A DNA stretch of 64,000 bases. It comes from Lentisphaerae bacterium GWF2_50_93. Its GTDB lineage: Bacteria; Verrucomicrobiota; Lentisphaeria; Victivallales; GWF2-50-93. Below are positions 44,713 through 53,559 of the stretch, in pieces. The notes beneath the pieces were generated by a model, which had not been told where the DNA came from, did not search any database, and worked only from the letters and a program-made list of their open reading frames with translations. A program made the position numbers and the translations under genes. The stretch spans positions 1 to 64,000 of the forward strand of contig MHBI01000100.1 in assembly GCA_001804815.1 (NCBI GenBank), read 5' to 3'. Within the stretch, counting starts at the first letter, position 1; the number at the start of each line of letters is the position of its first letter.

Positions 44713-46137
44713 TCAGATGACTTTTTCTCCATGGATTGTCGGCCAGACACCAGACCAGAAGGTGACATTGTGCTTCATCTCCATCGTCAGCTTCTCCTGA
44801 TCAAACAGACATCTCAGCACGATGTTGAACGGCTGTTCATAGCAGCAGATGAAGATATTGAGTTCCTCAGGAGCAACCCAACCTGCTGAAGCGGCATAAC
44901 GGCGTGGAGCATCATTTTCCAGACGGATCTGCCCGTAGCGCCAGTCACCGAATCCAGCTGTCAAAGTCTCGGTCTTTTCCACGGATCCCAACTTCAATGT
45001 CACTCCCGACTTGTCAAAACGGAACATCGCCTGGCTGAAGAGACCGGGATTTTCACTTAGTTTCCAGTTGCGTCCTGCAATCTGGGCTGAAATAGAGGAT
45101 TTGGCGGTTCCTGATGCTTTCGTCATGGATGGTTTGACGTATTTTACCGTATCCGATATCGGAAGCTTGCCATCCTTCATATCGGGAAGCAGTTCCGCCC
45201 AGACCAGGTCCAGCACCTGCTGCATGTTCTGGAGCCCCGAGGTGACCGCAATGACAGCGTCCTGGCCAGGCATCACCAGACAGAACTGTCCGAACGCACC
45301 ATCCCCGCGGTATGCGTTGTTCTGCGAGCGCCAGAACTGATATCCATATCCCTGCGCCCAGTCCGATTGTCCTGCATGTGCGTTCGACACCTGGAAGGAA
45401 GTCGCCTCCTTAACCCACGATTCCGGTATCAGCTGTTTTTCTTCCCAGCACCCCTTCTGCAGATAGAGCTGACCGAACTTTGCGATGTCCTCGGTTTTCA
45501 TGCTCATGCCCCATCCGCCGACATGCGTTCCATCGGGACTCGTCTCGGTCCTGGCGCCAGTGATGCCGAGAGGTGCGAGGATACGCGGTTCAAGATAGTC
45601 GAGAAGGCGTTCGCCGGTGACGGTGTTCAGGATTGAGGACAGCAGATAGGTTGCTCCTGAATTATAGACGAAGCGTGCCCCTGGCTTGTGCTCCAGCGGT
45701 TCCTCTAGGATCTGTTTCACCCAGTCTCCCTGGAACTTGTTCTTCTTCACTCCCTCCATAGAGCAGCGGCCATGCCCGGCGGTCATCGTGAGAAGATGGC
45801 GGACCGTCATGGATTTGAGTTCTTCGGAAATTACGGCTGGCAACCGTTTCTGCGGGAAAAAACCTATCACAGGATCGTCTATCTTGAGACGCCCCTCGGA
45901 GATGGCGAGTCCGACAGCGGTCGATGTGAAGCTCTTGCTCAGCGAATAGAGCAGATGCGGATGTTCGGGCCCATATGGTGGCCACCAGATCTCGGCCGCA
46001 ACCTTCCCGTGGCGCAGGAGCATGAAACTGTGCAGTGAATTCAGCTCGTTTGCCGCACGCTCAATGAAACGGGCAATCGACTGCCTTGGAATTCCAGCCG
46101 CCTCAGGAAGCGTCCTCGTCAGATGTGAATCATTCAA
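44713..46137 (-). CDS. Serine beta-lactamase-fold hydrolase (class C-like)
   Basis: The 474-residue protein has the serine-hydrolase motif LYSLSKSFTSTAVGL (SxxK), the second motif FVYNSGATYLLSSIL (YxN), and a GDGAFGQFCLV strand as the third box. The first part reads PEAAGIPRQSIARFIERAAN, typical of esterase-type members. There is no clear signal peptide, so a periplasmic beta-lactamase role is unlikely; an esterase or peptidase of the cytoplasm is more probable. Residues about 350-474 form a beta-rich extra domain of unknown role. AAAAGGCAG precedes the ATG. Confidence 0.85.
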   Translation of the reverse strand: MNDSHLTRTLPEAAGIPRQSIARFIERAANELNSLHSFMLLRHGKVAAEIWWPPYGPEHPHLLYSLSKSFTSTAVGLAISEGRLKIDDPVIGFFPQKRLPAVISEELKSMTVRHLLTMTAGHGRCSMEGVKKNKFQGDWVKQILEEPLEHKPGARFVYNSGATYLLSSILNTVTGERLLDYLEPRILAPLGITGARTETSPDGTHVGGWGMSMKTEDIAKFGQLYLQKGCWEEKQLIPESWVKEATSFQVSNAHAGQSDWAQGYGYQFWRSQNNAYRGDGAFGQFCLVMPGQDAVIAVTSGLQNMQQVLDLVWAELLPDMKDGKLPISDTVKYVKPSMTKASGTAKSSISAQIAGRNWKLSENPGLFSQAMFRFDKSGVTLKLGSVEKTETLTAGFGDWRYGQIRLENDAPRRYAASAGWVAPEELNIFICCYEQPFNIVLRCLFDQEKLTMEMKHNVTFWSGVWPTIHGEKVI

Positions 46138-46428
46138 AGTATCTGCCTTTTGTTGGGATTTGGCGATGGGATTTTCATTTTCATGGAGTGAAAAGGTAAT
46201 GCGAGGATGAATGAAATCAAGCTTTCTGCAAGAATGTTAAGAAGATAGCATCATATATGAGGTTTGATGAAATCCTGAATCCGGTGAAGAAGATAAAAGG
46301 GAAGGGAGACAAGTTTATATTTCTTTCCAGAGGGCAGATCCATGTCCTGGATGTAAGATTATAGGCAATATGATTAATTGTCTGTAAGGATATATAATGT
46401 AATCTGAAGCCAGTTTGGAGCGTCCACC

Positions 46429-46938
46429 CTACATCGTTATCTCTTCCAGGATGGTTCTGGCTTCCCTGGGGAGTTTTTCCAGGTCGCTGATCTTGTAGCG
46501 GTTCTTCTCGATGTCGGTGATCATGATCACGCCGGCGTTGTTGATGCTCATGTTATCCCTTGGATTGAAGAGATACATGATCTTCCTGCCGCGGTCTGTT
46601 TCAATTTCCCATTCGTCGAAGCCGTGCCCGCGCTTCGACCGTTTCGATTTCAGTTTCCTTATGTCCAGTATCTCAGGAACGAAATAGCGTTCGTCGATCG
46701 CGTGGCGGACAAGCTGCTTCTGACCCTCGTCAAATCCATCCAGACCCCTGATTACCCCGATCTCCTCGATCTCCTGCTCCAACTCCTTGATGACGGATAT
46801 GAACTTCTCATGCAGAGTCAGGGGGAACAGAGTGACGCAATGCAGGTGCTCGTGGATCGTCCCGTCCTTGAGCTTACAGTTGAGCATACCTGTCGCACTC
46901 TTCTCAAACCTGATGTCGTCTTTTGTCAGTATCTTCAT
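46429..46938 (-). CDS. DUF1854 protein
   Basis: The 169-residue protein has the DUF1854 phrases LHCVTLFPLTLHEKFISVI, LVRHAIDERYFVPEILDI, the basic KLKSKRSKRGHG, and FNPRDNMSINNAGVIMITD. Family proteins are usually encoded beside an ABC exporter like the one 87 bases upstream on the same strand, and may act with it. It is soluble and has no signal peptide. It is the last gene of the likely exporter operon. Confidence 0.82.
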   Translation of the reverse strand: MKILTKDDIRFEKSATGMLNCKLKDGTIHEHLHCVTLFPLTLHEKFISVIKELEQEIEEIGVIRGLDGFDEGQKQLVRHAIDERYFVPEILDIRKLKSKRSKRGHGFDEWEIETDRGRKIMYLFNPRDNMSINNAGVIMITDIEKNRYKISDLEKLPREARTILEEITM

Positions 46939-47025
46939 AATTTTTTGCCCTGCAGAAAATTAACTTTCCTTGTTTATATGAAAATCAACTTTTATCTCTT
47001 TCGTGTCATTCTTGTATTTCGTAGT

Positions 47026-49350
47026 TCAATATTCAGCTTTCAATCCTTCATCCCCGTTGTCCTGTCCGCCTCCGGGCTTGTCGCCAAAACTCTTCGGTTT
47101 TTTCCCGTTCTCCTCCTGCTTGGGCATGTCAAACGCCATGATCTGCGCCAGTTCGCTCTGGATCTGCACGAGTTCGTAGAAAATCCCTTTTTTGGCCAAA
47201 AGCTCCTGATGCGTGCCAATCTCTCCTATTTCACCGTTCTTCATGACAACAAGCCGGTCGCACTTGCGCAATGTCGAGAGACGATGGGCGATGGCAATGG
47301 TTGTGCGTCCCTTGGTGAGCCTTTCAAGCGCTTCCTGTATCTTCTTTTCAGTCTGTGTATCGACAGATGAAGTAGCCTCGTCGAGGATGAGTATCTTCGG
47401 GTCGCGCAGTATCGCCCTGGCTATGGAAATCCTCTGTTTCTCACCGCCGGAAAGGCTGTTTCCTCTCTCTCCGACCTCGGTATCGTAGCCATCCGGTTTC
47501 TTCAGTATGAACTCATGTGCGTTGGCGGCGATCGAAGCCCTGATCACCTCTTCCCTTGTTGCACCGGGCTTCGTGTAGCTGATGTTCTCATATATGGTTC
47601 CGTTGAACAGGAAAGTATCCTGCAGGACTATCCCAATATTCTTGCGCAGATCATTCTGCTTGATATTCCGCAAATCCACTCCGTCCAGCAGTATCTCCCC
47701 GCTGCTGGCATCATAGAGACGGCAGATAATGTTTATCATAGTGCTTTTGCCTGCACCGCTCTTGCCGACAAGTCCTATCATTTCATGCTTATGTATGGTC
47801 AGGGATACGTTCTTGATCACAGGCTTGAACTTGTCATAACCGAAAGTGACGTTCCGGAACTCGATCTCACCCTCGAGATCGGGAAGCCCTACGGCATCAG
47901 GCGACTCCTTTATCATGGGCTCGGTGTCAATCACATCGAACACCCTTTCCGCGGCGCTGACCGCATTCGTTATGAGATCAAGCATGCGGGTCAGCATGAA
48001 AACAGGACGGTAGAACATCATGAGATATCCTGAATAGGCGACTACCGAACCGAGAGTCATCTTCCCGCCGAAAACAAGATATCCTCCGACGAGCCATACG
48101 ATCACCATGCCTGACATTATCAGGAGATGGAATACCGGATGGAAAAAGCTCCAGCGCTTTGCAAGCTCGATTCCGGCATCGCGGTATCTCAGGCTGTACT
48201 TCTGGAACTTGTCTGTCTCCATCTGCTCCTGTCCGAATGCCTTGACAACTCGTATCCCCGACAAGGAATCTGCGACAATCGCACTGAGTTTTGATCGGCG
48301 ATAGAAGAAACGGTGCATGAAAATCCAGAATTTCGGTATGACCAGCTTTACAAATACTACTATCGCAAGGATTGGGATCAGCACGAACAATGTCAGTTCC
48401 CAGCTCAGTATAAAAAGGAATATGCCGATTCCAAAGAACATAATGATGGATTCGACGGTTATCGGGATGAAGTCCACCAGCAGGCGCTGCATCTCCTGCG
48501 TGTCCTGGTTGACCCTCGCCAGGAGCGCACCTGTCTGATGCTTGTCAAAGAATCCCAGGGACAGTTCCTGGAGCTTCTCGTAGATGGTCTGTCTGACGTC
48601 TGCTACTGTTTTGTAGCCGAGGATGCCCGAATACCGCTCCTGAATTCCACCGAGGAAAAGCTGGATGGCGTATGCCGCAAAAAGGAAAATCGATGCCGGC
48701 AGCAACCAGTGGGCGTTGACAAACTGCCCTGTCACAGGATCGGACTTGAGGATGACATCAATGAACAGCTTGCTCATGTATGGAGTAATCAGCCCGAAAC
48801 CCGTACCTGCCAGCATGGTCAGCATTATCATGACCATGGTCCCCTTGTAAGCCATGGCGAAATGCGACATTCGCAGAAGCGTCCCCCTGCGGTCGGTGCA
48901 TCTGGGGCACTTGTTAAGTTCCTCAGGAATTGGCTTCTTGCATGAAGCGCATACTTTCCCTGCCAATGCTGACTTGTCTGAAACCGGTTCATTATTGGCA
49001 AGTCTTGAGATGTCTTCAGCCGCGTGCGCAAAGAAGGGATTTAGTACTTGGGAGAATGAAATAATCTTGAATGGACTGCCTGTCTTAGGTTCAACCAGGA
49101 ATGACATTATTCCTACATGGGGGGAAATCCTGGCTTTCTTGAGGGTAAAAAGGGGAATGTCATGGAAGGGAATGGCATCCCCTTTACCGCTGATGCCATA
49201 TACAAGTACGGTCTTATTTGTGACTACAAGCCATTCGGCTCCATAATTCCGGTGTCCCGTAATGTCCGAAGACAAGGATATTATTATTTCCTCGTCCTGA
49301 TGATCACGTTGAAGTATGTCCCTCACCCTGTCCGGTATCATGCTTTCCAT
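47026..49350 (-). CDS. ABC exporter half-transporter with PH-like and zinc-ribbon N-terminus
   Basis: The protein has 774 residues. The N-terminal 130 residues look PH-like (AEWLVVTNKTVLVYGISGKG), then a zinc ribbon KVCASCKKPIPEELNKCPRC. A six-helix type-I exporter domain follows, then the ATPase with GLVGKSGAGKST (Walker A), NSLSGGEKQRISIARAIL (signature) and ILILDEATSSVDTQTEKK (Walker B). The substrate is unknown. It lies between a zinc-ribbon membrane protein (upstream) and DUF1854 (downstream), a combination that suggests a dedicated export system. Confidence 0.9.
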   Translation of the reverse strand: MESMIPDRVRDILQRDHQDEEIIISLSSDITGHRNYGAEWLVVTNKTVLVYGISGKGDAIPFHDIPLFTLKKARISPHVGIMSFLVEPKTGSPFKIISFSQVLNPFFAHAAEDISRLANNEPVSDKSALAGKVCASCKKPIPEELNKCPRCTDRRGTLLRMSHFAMAYKGTMVMIMLTMLAGTGFGLITPYMSKLFIDVILKSDPVTGQFVNAHWLLPASIFLFAAYAIQLFLGGIQERYSGILGYKTVADVRQTIYEKLQELSLGFFDKHQTGALLARVNQDTQEMQRLLVDFIPITVESIIMFFGIGIFLFILSWELTLFVLIPILAIVVFVKLVIPKFWIFMHRFFYRRSKLSAIVADSLSGIRVVKAFGQEQMETDKFQKYSLRYRDAGIELAKRWSFFHPVFHLLIMSGMVIVWLVGGYLVFGGKMTLGSVVAYSGYLMMFYRPVFMLTRMLDLITNAVSAAERVFDVIDTEPMIKESPDAVGLPDLEGEIEFRNVTFGYDKFKPVIKNVSLTIHKHEMIGLVGKSGAGKSTMINIICRLYDASSGEILLDGVDLRNIKQNDLRKNIGIVLQDTFLFNGTIYENISYTKPGATREEVIRASIAANAHEFILKKPDGYDTEVGERGNSLSGGEKQRISIARAILRDPKILILDEATSSVDTQTEKKIQEALERLTKGRTTIAIAHRLSTLRKCDRLVVMKNGEIGEIGTHQELLAKKGIFYELVQIQSELAQIMAFDMPKQEENGKKPKSFGDKPGGGQDNGDEGLKAEY

Positions 49351-49400
49351 ATTCAGGGAAGATAGTCCGGAGAACGGAAAGAATCAAGTTCATGCAGTAT

Positions 49401-50015
49401 TCATGACCGCGCAAAATCCTTCCTTTTCCCTTCAATGATTTCAAGATAGGCGCTGGAGAAAAACCAGTATTTCACGTAGGCTACAAGCGGCACGCTGATG
49501 GCGCCAAATCCCGGCAGGATCTGGAAGATAGCGAGGAAGACGACAAACATTCGCAATGTCCATGTTGTCCTAAACCTCCTGACGAAGGGAATATACTGGG
49601 CAAAAGGATTGATGATCACCGTCTTCAAGTAAAGCAATCCAATAATGAATCCGAGAATCGGGATGAAGCTCAGGAATATGCAGGTCGGTATCACATGCCG
49701 AAGATACCTTTTGTGCATGAAATTGAGGTATGCATCCACGTCCTCATGCGTCCTCATCAGCTCATATCCGCATTTCCGGCATTTCTGGACCGGTACGCTT
49801 TCTGCGAAGGTGGTCCCGCAGTCAGGACATTTCTTCTTTTCTATGGAGGTCAGCCTGCGATCTTCGGCCGCATCCTCCTTCATCAGCCAGTCTTTTAACC
49901 CGGTATTCCTCTTCTTCATGAGATAGACGGATCTGACAACAATAAAGGTAACTACAATGATTATAAAAGGAAGGGCGGAAACGACACTTGTAAATATGAG
50001 ATTCATTTTTTCCAT
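49401..50015 (-). CDS. Zinc-ribbon membrane protein
   Basis: The 204-residue protein has an N-terminal TM (LPFIIIVVTFIVVRSVYLM), a cytosolic zinc ribbon (KKCPDCGTTF, then QKCRKCGYEL), and a C-terminal part with at least three hydrophobic segments (PTCIFLSFIPILGFIIGLLY; MFVVFLAIFQILPGFGAI; VPLVAYVKYWFF). The ribbon resembles the one in the ABC exporter 50 bases downstream, which suggests that both act in one complex. No known family beyond that. Confidence 0.7.
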   Translation of the reverse strand: MEKMNLIFTSVVSALPFIIIVVTFIVVRSVYLMKKRNTGLKDWLMKEDAAEDRRLTSIEKKKCPDCGTTFAESVPVQKCRKCGYELMRTHEDVDAYLNFMHKRYLRHVIPTCIFLSFIPILGFIIGLLYLKTVIINPFAQYIPFVRRFRTTWTLRMFVVFLAIFQILPGFGAISVPLVAYVKYWFFSSAYLEIIEGKRKDFARS

Positions 50016-50066
50016 GACTTCCTTCTAAATGATAATTGCCGGCAAGATGCCAGCGCTCCATAAAAA

Positions 50067-51062
50067 TTACGCCGGCTCGACGGGAATCTTCAACGTGATT
50101 GCCGAAGGAAATGTTTCAATCGTAAATTCACCGGCATCTGCAATCTGTTCACCGTCAACCTGCGCCGGTACCGGCTTGTCAAACTTCATATTGAACACCT
50201 TGCCCTTGATATGATAGACGGAATCCTCTCCGTACGAACCCAGCCTCCTTATCTTCCTCGGAAAATGACGGTGGCTCAGGAGATAGCGCCTCAGATAGTT
50301 CGCTAAACCATTTGAGATCAGTATGTCGAGTTTTCCATCGTTCGCATATGCCGTGTCGGTAAGGTCGAATTCGCCGGCATAAATACGGGTGTTATTTATG
50401 ATGATGTTCAGTATCTTCCCTGAATATCTCTTCTCTCCGTCAACTTCAATTTCACCATTTACTGACCCGTATCCGAAAATATTCTTCATCACATTGTAGA
50501 GATAGATCAGATAACCCTTGACCATCCAGAACAGAAACGGAATTTTCTTTAAAAAATATTTATCCTTGTCCCTGCCCTTTAAGATATTGGCATCAATCCC
50601 GCAGGCAAAGCCGTCGGCGAAATATCTGCTGCCTATCCTGCCGAGATCAAGCCTGTAGTCGGCACCCCAGACCGTGGATATGACAGCGCGGCGTATGTCG
50701 CTGAAGATTAAGTTCTCCATAGGGCTCATGCTGAAGGACTTGGCAATATTATTACCGGTGCCAAACGGTATTATCGCATAGGACGGAAGATAAGCGTCCG
50801 GGCTGGATTCCTTGTATTTCATCATCCCGTTGATGAGGGCATTGTGCGTACCATCGCCTCCGACGCCCACAAAAGTCGTGGGATCAGGCACCCCTGCCTT
50901 GAGAATATCCCGGACTTTTACGGACAGGTCACCTGCATGTGAAACAAGCTCGTAATGGATGTCAAGTTCCTTGAATATTACTTCGACTTCCTTCCATCTT
51001 TCGACGGATTTTCCATCGCAGGACAGAGGATTCAGGAAGCATATCACCTTTATCTTTTTCAT
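50067..51062 (-). CDS. Diacylglycerol/lipid kinase family protein (DgkB/YegS type)
   Basis: The 331-residue protein has ICFLNPLSCDGKSVERWK (the NP-x-S/A-G-like start), then the nucleotide motif FVGVGGDGTHNALINGM and IIPFGTGNNIAKSFSM, and late EFTIETFPSAI. Members phosphorylate lipids such as diacylglycerol or sphingosine-like molecules; the substrate here is unknown. I chose ATG 51062; a longer frame to 51104 enters a repeat-like region. It is on the same strand as the exporter genes and might act with them on membrane lipids. Confidence 0.85.
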   Translation of the reverse strand: MKKIKVICFLNPLSCDGKSVERWKEVEVIFKELDIHYELVSHAGDLSVKVRDILKAGVPDPTTFVGVGGDGTHNALINGMMKYKESSPDAYLPSYAIIPFGTGNNIAKSFSMSPMENLIFSDIRRAVISTVWGADYRLDLGRIGSRYFADGFACGIDANILKGRDKDKYFLKKIPFLFWMVKGYLIYLYNVMKNIFGYGSVNGEIEVDGEKRYSGKILNIIINNTRIYAGEFDLTDTAYANDGKLDILISNGLANYLRRYLLSHRHFPRKIRRLGSYGEDSVYHIKGKVFNMKFDKPVPAQVDGEQIADAGEFTIETFPSAITLKIPVEPA

Positions 51063-51124
51063 GGTGGAATATACACCTCGGAACAATATGAGACCACGGC
51101 ACACACATAAGACACAGAATTTTT

Positions 51125-51173
51125 AACCACGAAACACACGAAATTATTATTATGATTCGTGTGTTTCGTGGTT
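51125..51173. repeat. Perfect 18-bp inverted repeat
   Basis: AACCACGAAACACACGAA (51125-51142) is mirrored exactly at 51156-51173 with a 13-base A/T loop, just after the GntR gene stop. There is no T tract on the minus strand. It may act as a transcript-stabilising hairpin or as a dispersed repeat. Confidence 0.75.
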
Positions 51174-51179
51174 GAGTCT

Positions 51180-51824
51180 TCATTTATTTTCATCAATATA
51201 GTATTTTCTGCTGGTCTCGAAGTGGGCCGAAAGTCCGGCAACTGCGTCTTCCGCGGAATTGTTCAATATGGCATTTATGATCCTCCTGCGTTCCGCCAGA
51301 ATTGCAACGAGGTCTTCTGATTCGGCGCAGCGCAGCACCCGGTAGGGACGGCATAACAGCTGCAGGCGGCGCACTTGTTCAACTAGGAAATGGTTGTCAC
51401 AGGTTGAAACTATGATTTCATGAAGTTTCTCGTCGGCTTCGAGTACATTTATCCGCAAGGTTTCTCCTCCGGTTTCCTCTGCAACACGGAGTTTTTCATC
51501 CAGCTTTTTTATTTCTTCGCGGTCTATACCGTTGAACCATTCTTTCAGAACCATGCACTCGAGCAGACGTCGGCATTCCATCATCTGCTTTATTTCGTCC
51601 TGTTCAAGCTGGCGCACGATGCACCCCCTGCGCGGCTGTTGTTCCAGGACACCTTCCTGCACCAGGCGGATCAGGGCTTCGCGGAGCGGGGTGCGGCTTA
51701 CACCTAGTTCATCGCACAGCTTCTCCTCCCTCATCCATTTGCCGACAGGAATCTTTCCGTCCAGAATCAAGCGCAGAAGACGTCGATAGACCTCTTCCCC
51801 AAGGGAACGATGCTGTATCTTCAT
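51180..51824 (-). CDS. GntR-family regulator, FCD (FadR) subfamily
   Basis: In this 214-residue protein, the winged HTH has YRRLLRLILDGKIPVGKWMR and ELGVSRTPLREALIRLVQEG. The FCD ligand domain has MMECRRLLECMVLKEWF, LEADEKLHEIIVSTCDN and LSAHFETSRKYYI. FCD members often sense sugar acids or their metabolites. The ATG overlaps the stop of the SGNH gene (ATGA). A 16-bp palindrome at 53503 upstream of the esterase gene is a likely binding site, so it probably controls its own operon. Confidence 0.9.
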   Translation of the reverse strand: MKIQHRSLGEEVYRRLLRLILDGKIPVGKWMREEKLCDELGVSRTPLREALIRLVQEGVLEQQPRRGCIVRQLEQDEIKQMMECRRLLECMVLKEWFNGIDREEIKKLDEKLRVAEETGGETLRINVLEADEKLHEIIVSTCDNHFLVEQVRRLQLLCRPYRVLRCAESEDLVAILAERRRIINAILNNSAEDAVAGLSAHFETSRKYYIDENK

Positions 51825-52567
51825 ATTTTTTCTCCTTGAGAAAAAATATTATCCATGACCTTCTGTATTTCCACAGCTTCATCCCAGAACGTTTTCCCTT
51901 CGGGATCGTATATTGACGGCGTATATGGAATATTGACTTTTACATCGAAATGACGGGCAATGTCGAGCCCCATTACCATGTTACCGCGCCGGTTGACGTG
52001 CATGCCGTCCTGCATGAGGGGAAGATGCCTTTTCGGATGCTTCTTCCGGAGATGCTCCCATCTGGCGAGATGGTCGACAAGACCAGATTTTGTTTCTGCT
52101 GCGACCCGCCGTATGATATCCATATACCGGTAGAATTTTATCATGTGTGCATCAGGACAGTTCTCACATATCGGTGAATAATATGTCTGGAATACGACAG
52201 AGGTCCCCATCCTCCAGAACCGGCGGTGCAGTTCCTGCAAGTTGGAGGTGAACTGCTCCTCTGAAAGCTGGCGGTCGGGGTTGCTGTCATTCCCTCCGAC
52301 TGTGATAAACGCCATATGGGGACGGTAGAACGCTGCATCATCCTCGAAACGGTCAAGCAGATCCTTGGAGGTATGACCTCCAATTCCCGTATTGATGCAG
52401 TGATGTATGCGCCCATAGGTGTTGCATACCGCCAGATCAAATACATCAAACCAGTGCATCCCCGGCAGAAATCTTTCAGTGTTGGACGATCCGAAAGCAA
52501 GGATTCGCGTTTTTTGTCCGGCCTTGAGCCGCGCCTTCATTGAACAAAATATTGGATTTTCTGACAT
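51821..52567 (-). CDS. SGNH/GDSL hydrolase
   Basis: The 248-residue protein has the four SGNH blocks: RILAFGSSNTERF (Ser), NTGIGGHTSKDLL (Gly), FITVGGNDSNPDR (Asn) and MQDGMHVNRRG (His), giving a Ser-Asp-His triad as in carbohydrate or lipid esterases. There is no signal peptide. It overlaps the GntR gene by 4 bases and follows the secreted esterase by 38 bases, so all three are probably one transcript acting on acylated sugars. Confidence 0.87.
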   Translation of the reverse strand: MSENPIFCSMKARLKAGQKTRILAFGSSNTERFLPGMHWFDVFDLAVCNTYGRIHHCINTGIGGHTSKDLLDRFEDDAAFYRPHMAFITVGGNDSNPDRQLSEEQFTSNLQELHRRFWRMGTSVVFQTYYSPICENCPDAHMIKFYRYMDIIRRVAAETKSGLVDHLARWEHLRKKHPKRHLPLMQDGMHVNRRGNMVMGLDIARHFDVKVNIPYTPSIYDPEGKTFWDEAVEIQKVMDNIFSQGEKI

Positions 52568-52605
52568 ATTTTTATCCTTTTATTTAAATGCCTCTGAATA
52601 AGCAA

Positions 52606-53472
52606 TTATGGTTTCGTTTCGTTCTTTGCTTCTTTTGCTTTATCGGCCAGAGTCTTCTTAATGAATTCAACCAGTAGAGGCATCCCAGGGGAAACCATTC
52701 CGTGTCCATATCCCTGGAGCTCATACAAGGTGGACTTTGTATTGCCGTTTATCTTCAGCATGCGCTGCAGGTAGGCATTCTCATCATAGCGACCGAGCAT
52801 CTCCTTCTCGCGGTCTCCAGTAATCAGAAGGATAGGAGGGGTGTCGGCACGAACATGGAAAAGAGGAGCGAATTCATCGACAACAGGCTGCTTGTCAGAG
52901 ATACCTCTTTCCTTCCTGATGGTCAGATGCGTTATCGCCTGCCCGCTGAAAGGAATGATCCCAGCCAGTTTATTTGCGTCAATCTCGTATTTCGCCAACC
53001 ATTTCTTTTCAAGTCCAAGCATCATCACCAGATACCCGCCAGCGGAATGGCCGGTTATGAAGATCTTGTCAGGGTTTCCACCATATTCGGATGCATGTTT
53101 GAATGTCCAGGCGACTGCGGCTGCAGCATCCTCTATATAGGTAGGACATTTCACCTGGGGTGACAGCCTGTAGTTGACAGCTATTACGACATAGTTTTTT
53201 TCCTTTAACCCACTTGGTATCGCCTTATTTCCGCCAGTAAGTCCTCCTCCATGGAACCATACGATGACGGGTAAATCACGTCCATTTTCCGGATAATCCA
53301 CGTCAAGTTTGCAACGCTCTATCTGATAAGGTGTTATATCCGGTATTGCAGCGTCATAATAAGAAAGGTCTTTTTCCTGCTTATATTCCGTTTTCGGGGC
53401 ATTTTCCTGGGCGTTTAACCCCATCTGGACGAGTAGAAAGGCAACTGATAAAACCCATAGAAACTTCTTCAT
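52606..53472 (-). CDS. Secreted alpha/beta-hydrolase (BD-FAE-like esterase)
   Basis: The 288-residue protein has a signal peptide (MKKFLWVLSVAFLLVQMGLN). The fold has the oxyanion motif VIVWFHGGGLTGGNKA, VVIAVNYRLSPQVKCP, the nucleophile elbow FITGHSAGGYLVMML, and late ILLITGDREKEM (Asp region) with LQGYGHGMVSPGM (His). This is the feruloyl- or acetyl-esterase type used in hemicellulose and pectin breakdown. GGAG precedes the ATG. A GntR-type palindrome lies 31-46 bases upstream. Confidence 0.88.
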   Translation of the reverse strand: MKKFLWVLSVAFLLVQMGLNAQENAPKTEYKQEKDLSYYDAAIPDITPYQIERCKLDVDYPENGRDLPVIVWFHGGGLTGGNKAIPSGLKEKNYVVIAVNYRLSPQVKCPTYIEDAAAAVAWTFKHASEYGGNPDKIFITGHSAGGYLVMMLGLEKKWLAKYEIDANKLAGIIPFSGQAITHLTIRKERGISDKQPVVDEFAPLFHVRADTPPILLITGDREKEMLGRYDENAYLQRMLKINGNTKSTLYELQGYGHGMVSPGMPLLVEFIKKTLADKAKEAKNETKP

Positions 53473-53502
53473 ATCCGGCTATCTCCATGTTGAATTTATT
53501 GT

Positions 53503-53518
53503 ATATTGTATACAATAT
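53503..53518. promoter_or_regulatory. GntR-type operator palindrome
   Basis: A perfect 16-base palindrome ATATTGTATACAATAT lies between the AraC gene and the esterase. Its TTGTATACAA core resembles operators of FCD-type GntR regulators; such a regulator is encoded in the same operon. Confidence 0.6.
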
Positions 53519-53559
53519 TTCATAATAAGTTTTTTTCAAGTTGAACTTAAATAAACTTA

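Noticed and set aside
44713-46137. Antibiotic-type class C beta-lactamase
   Set aside because: No signal peptide and an extra C-terminal domain; the fold is shared by many esterases and peptidases.
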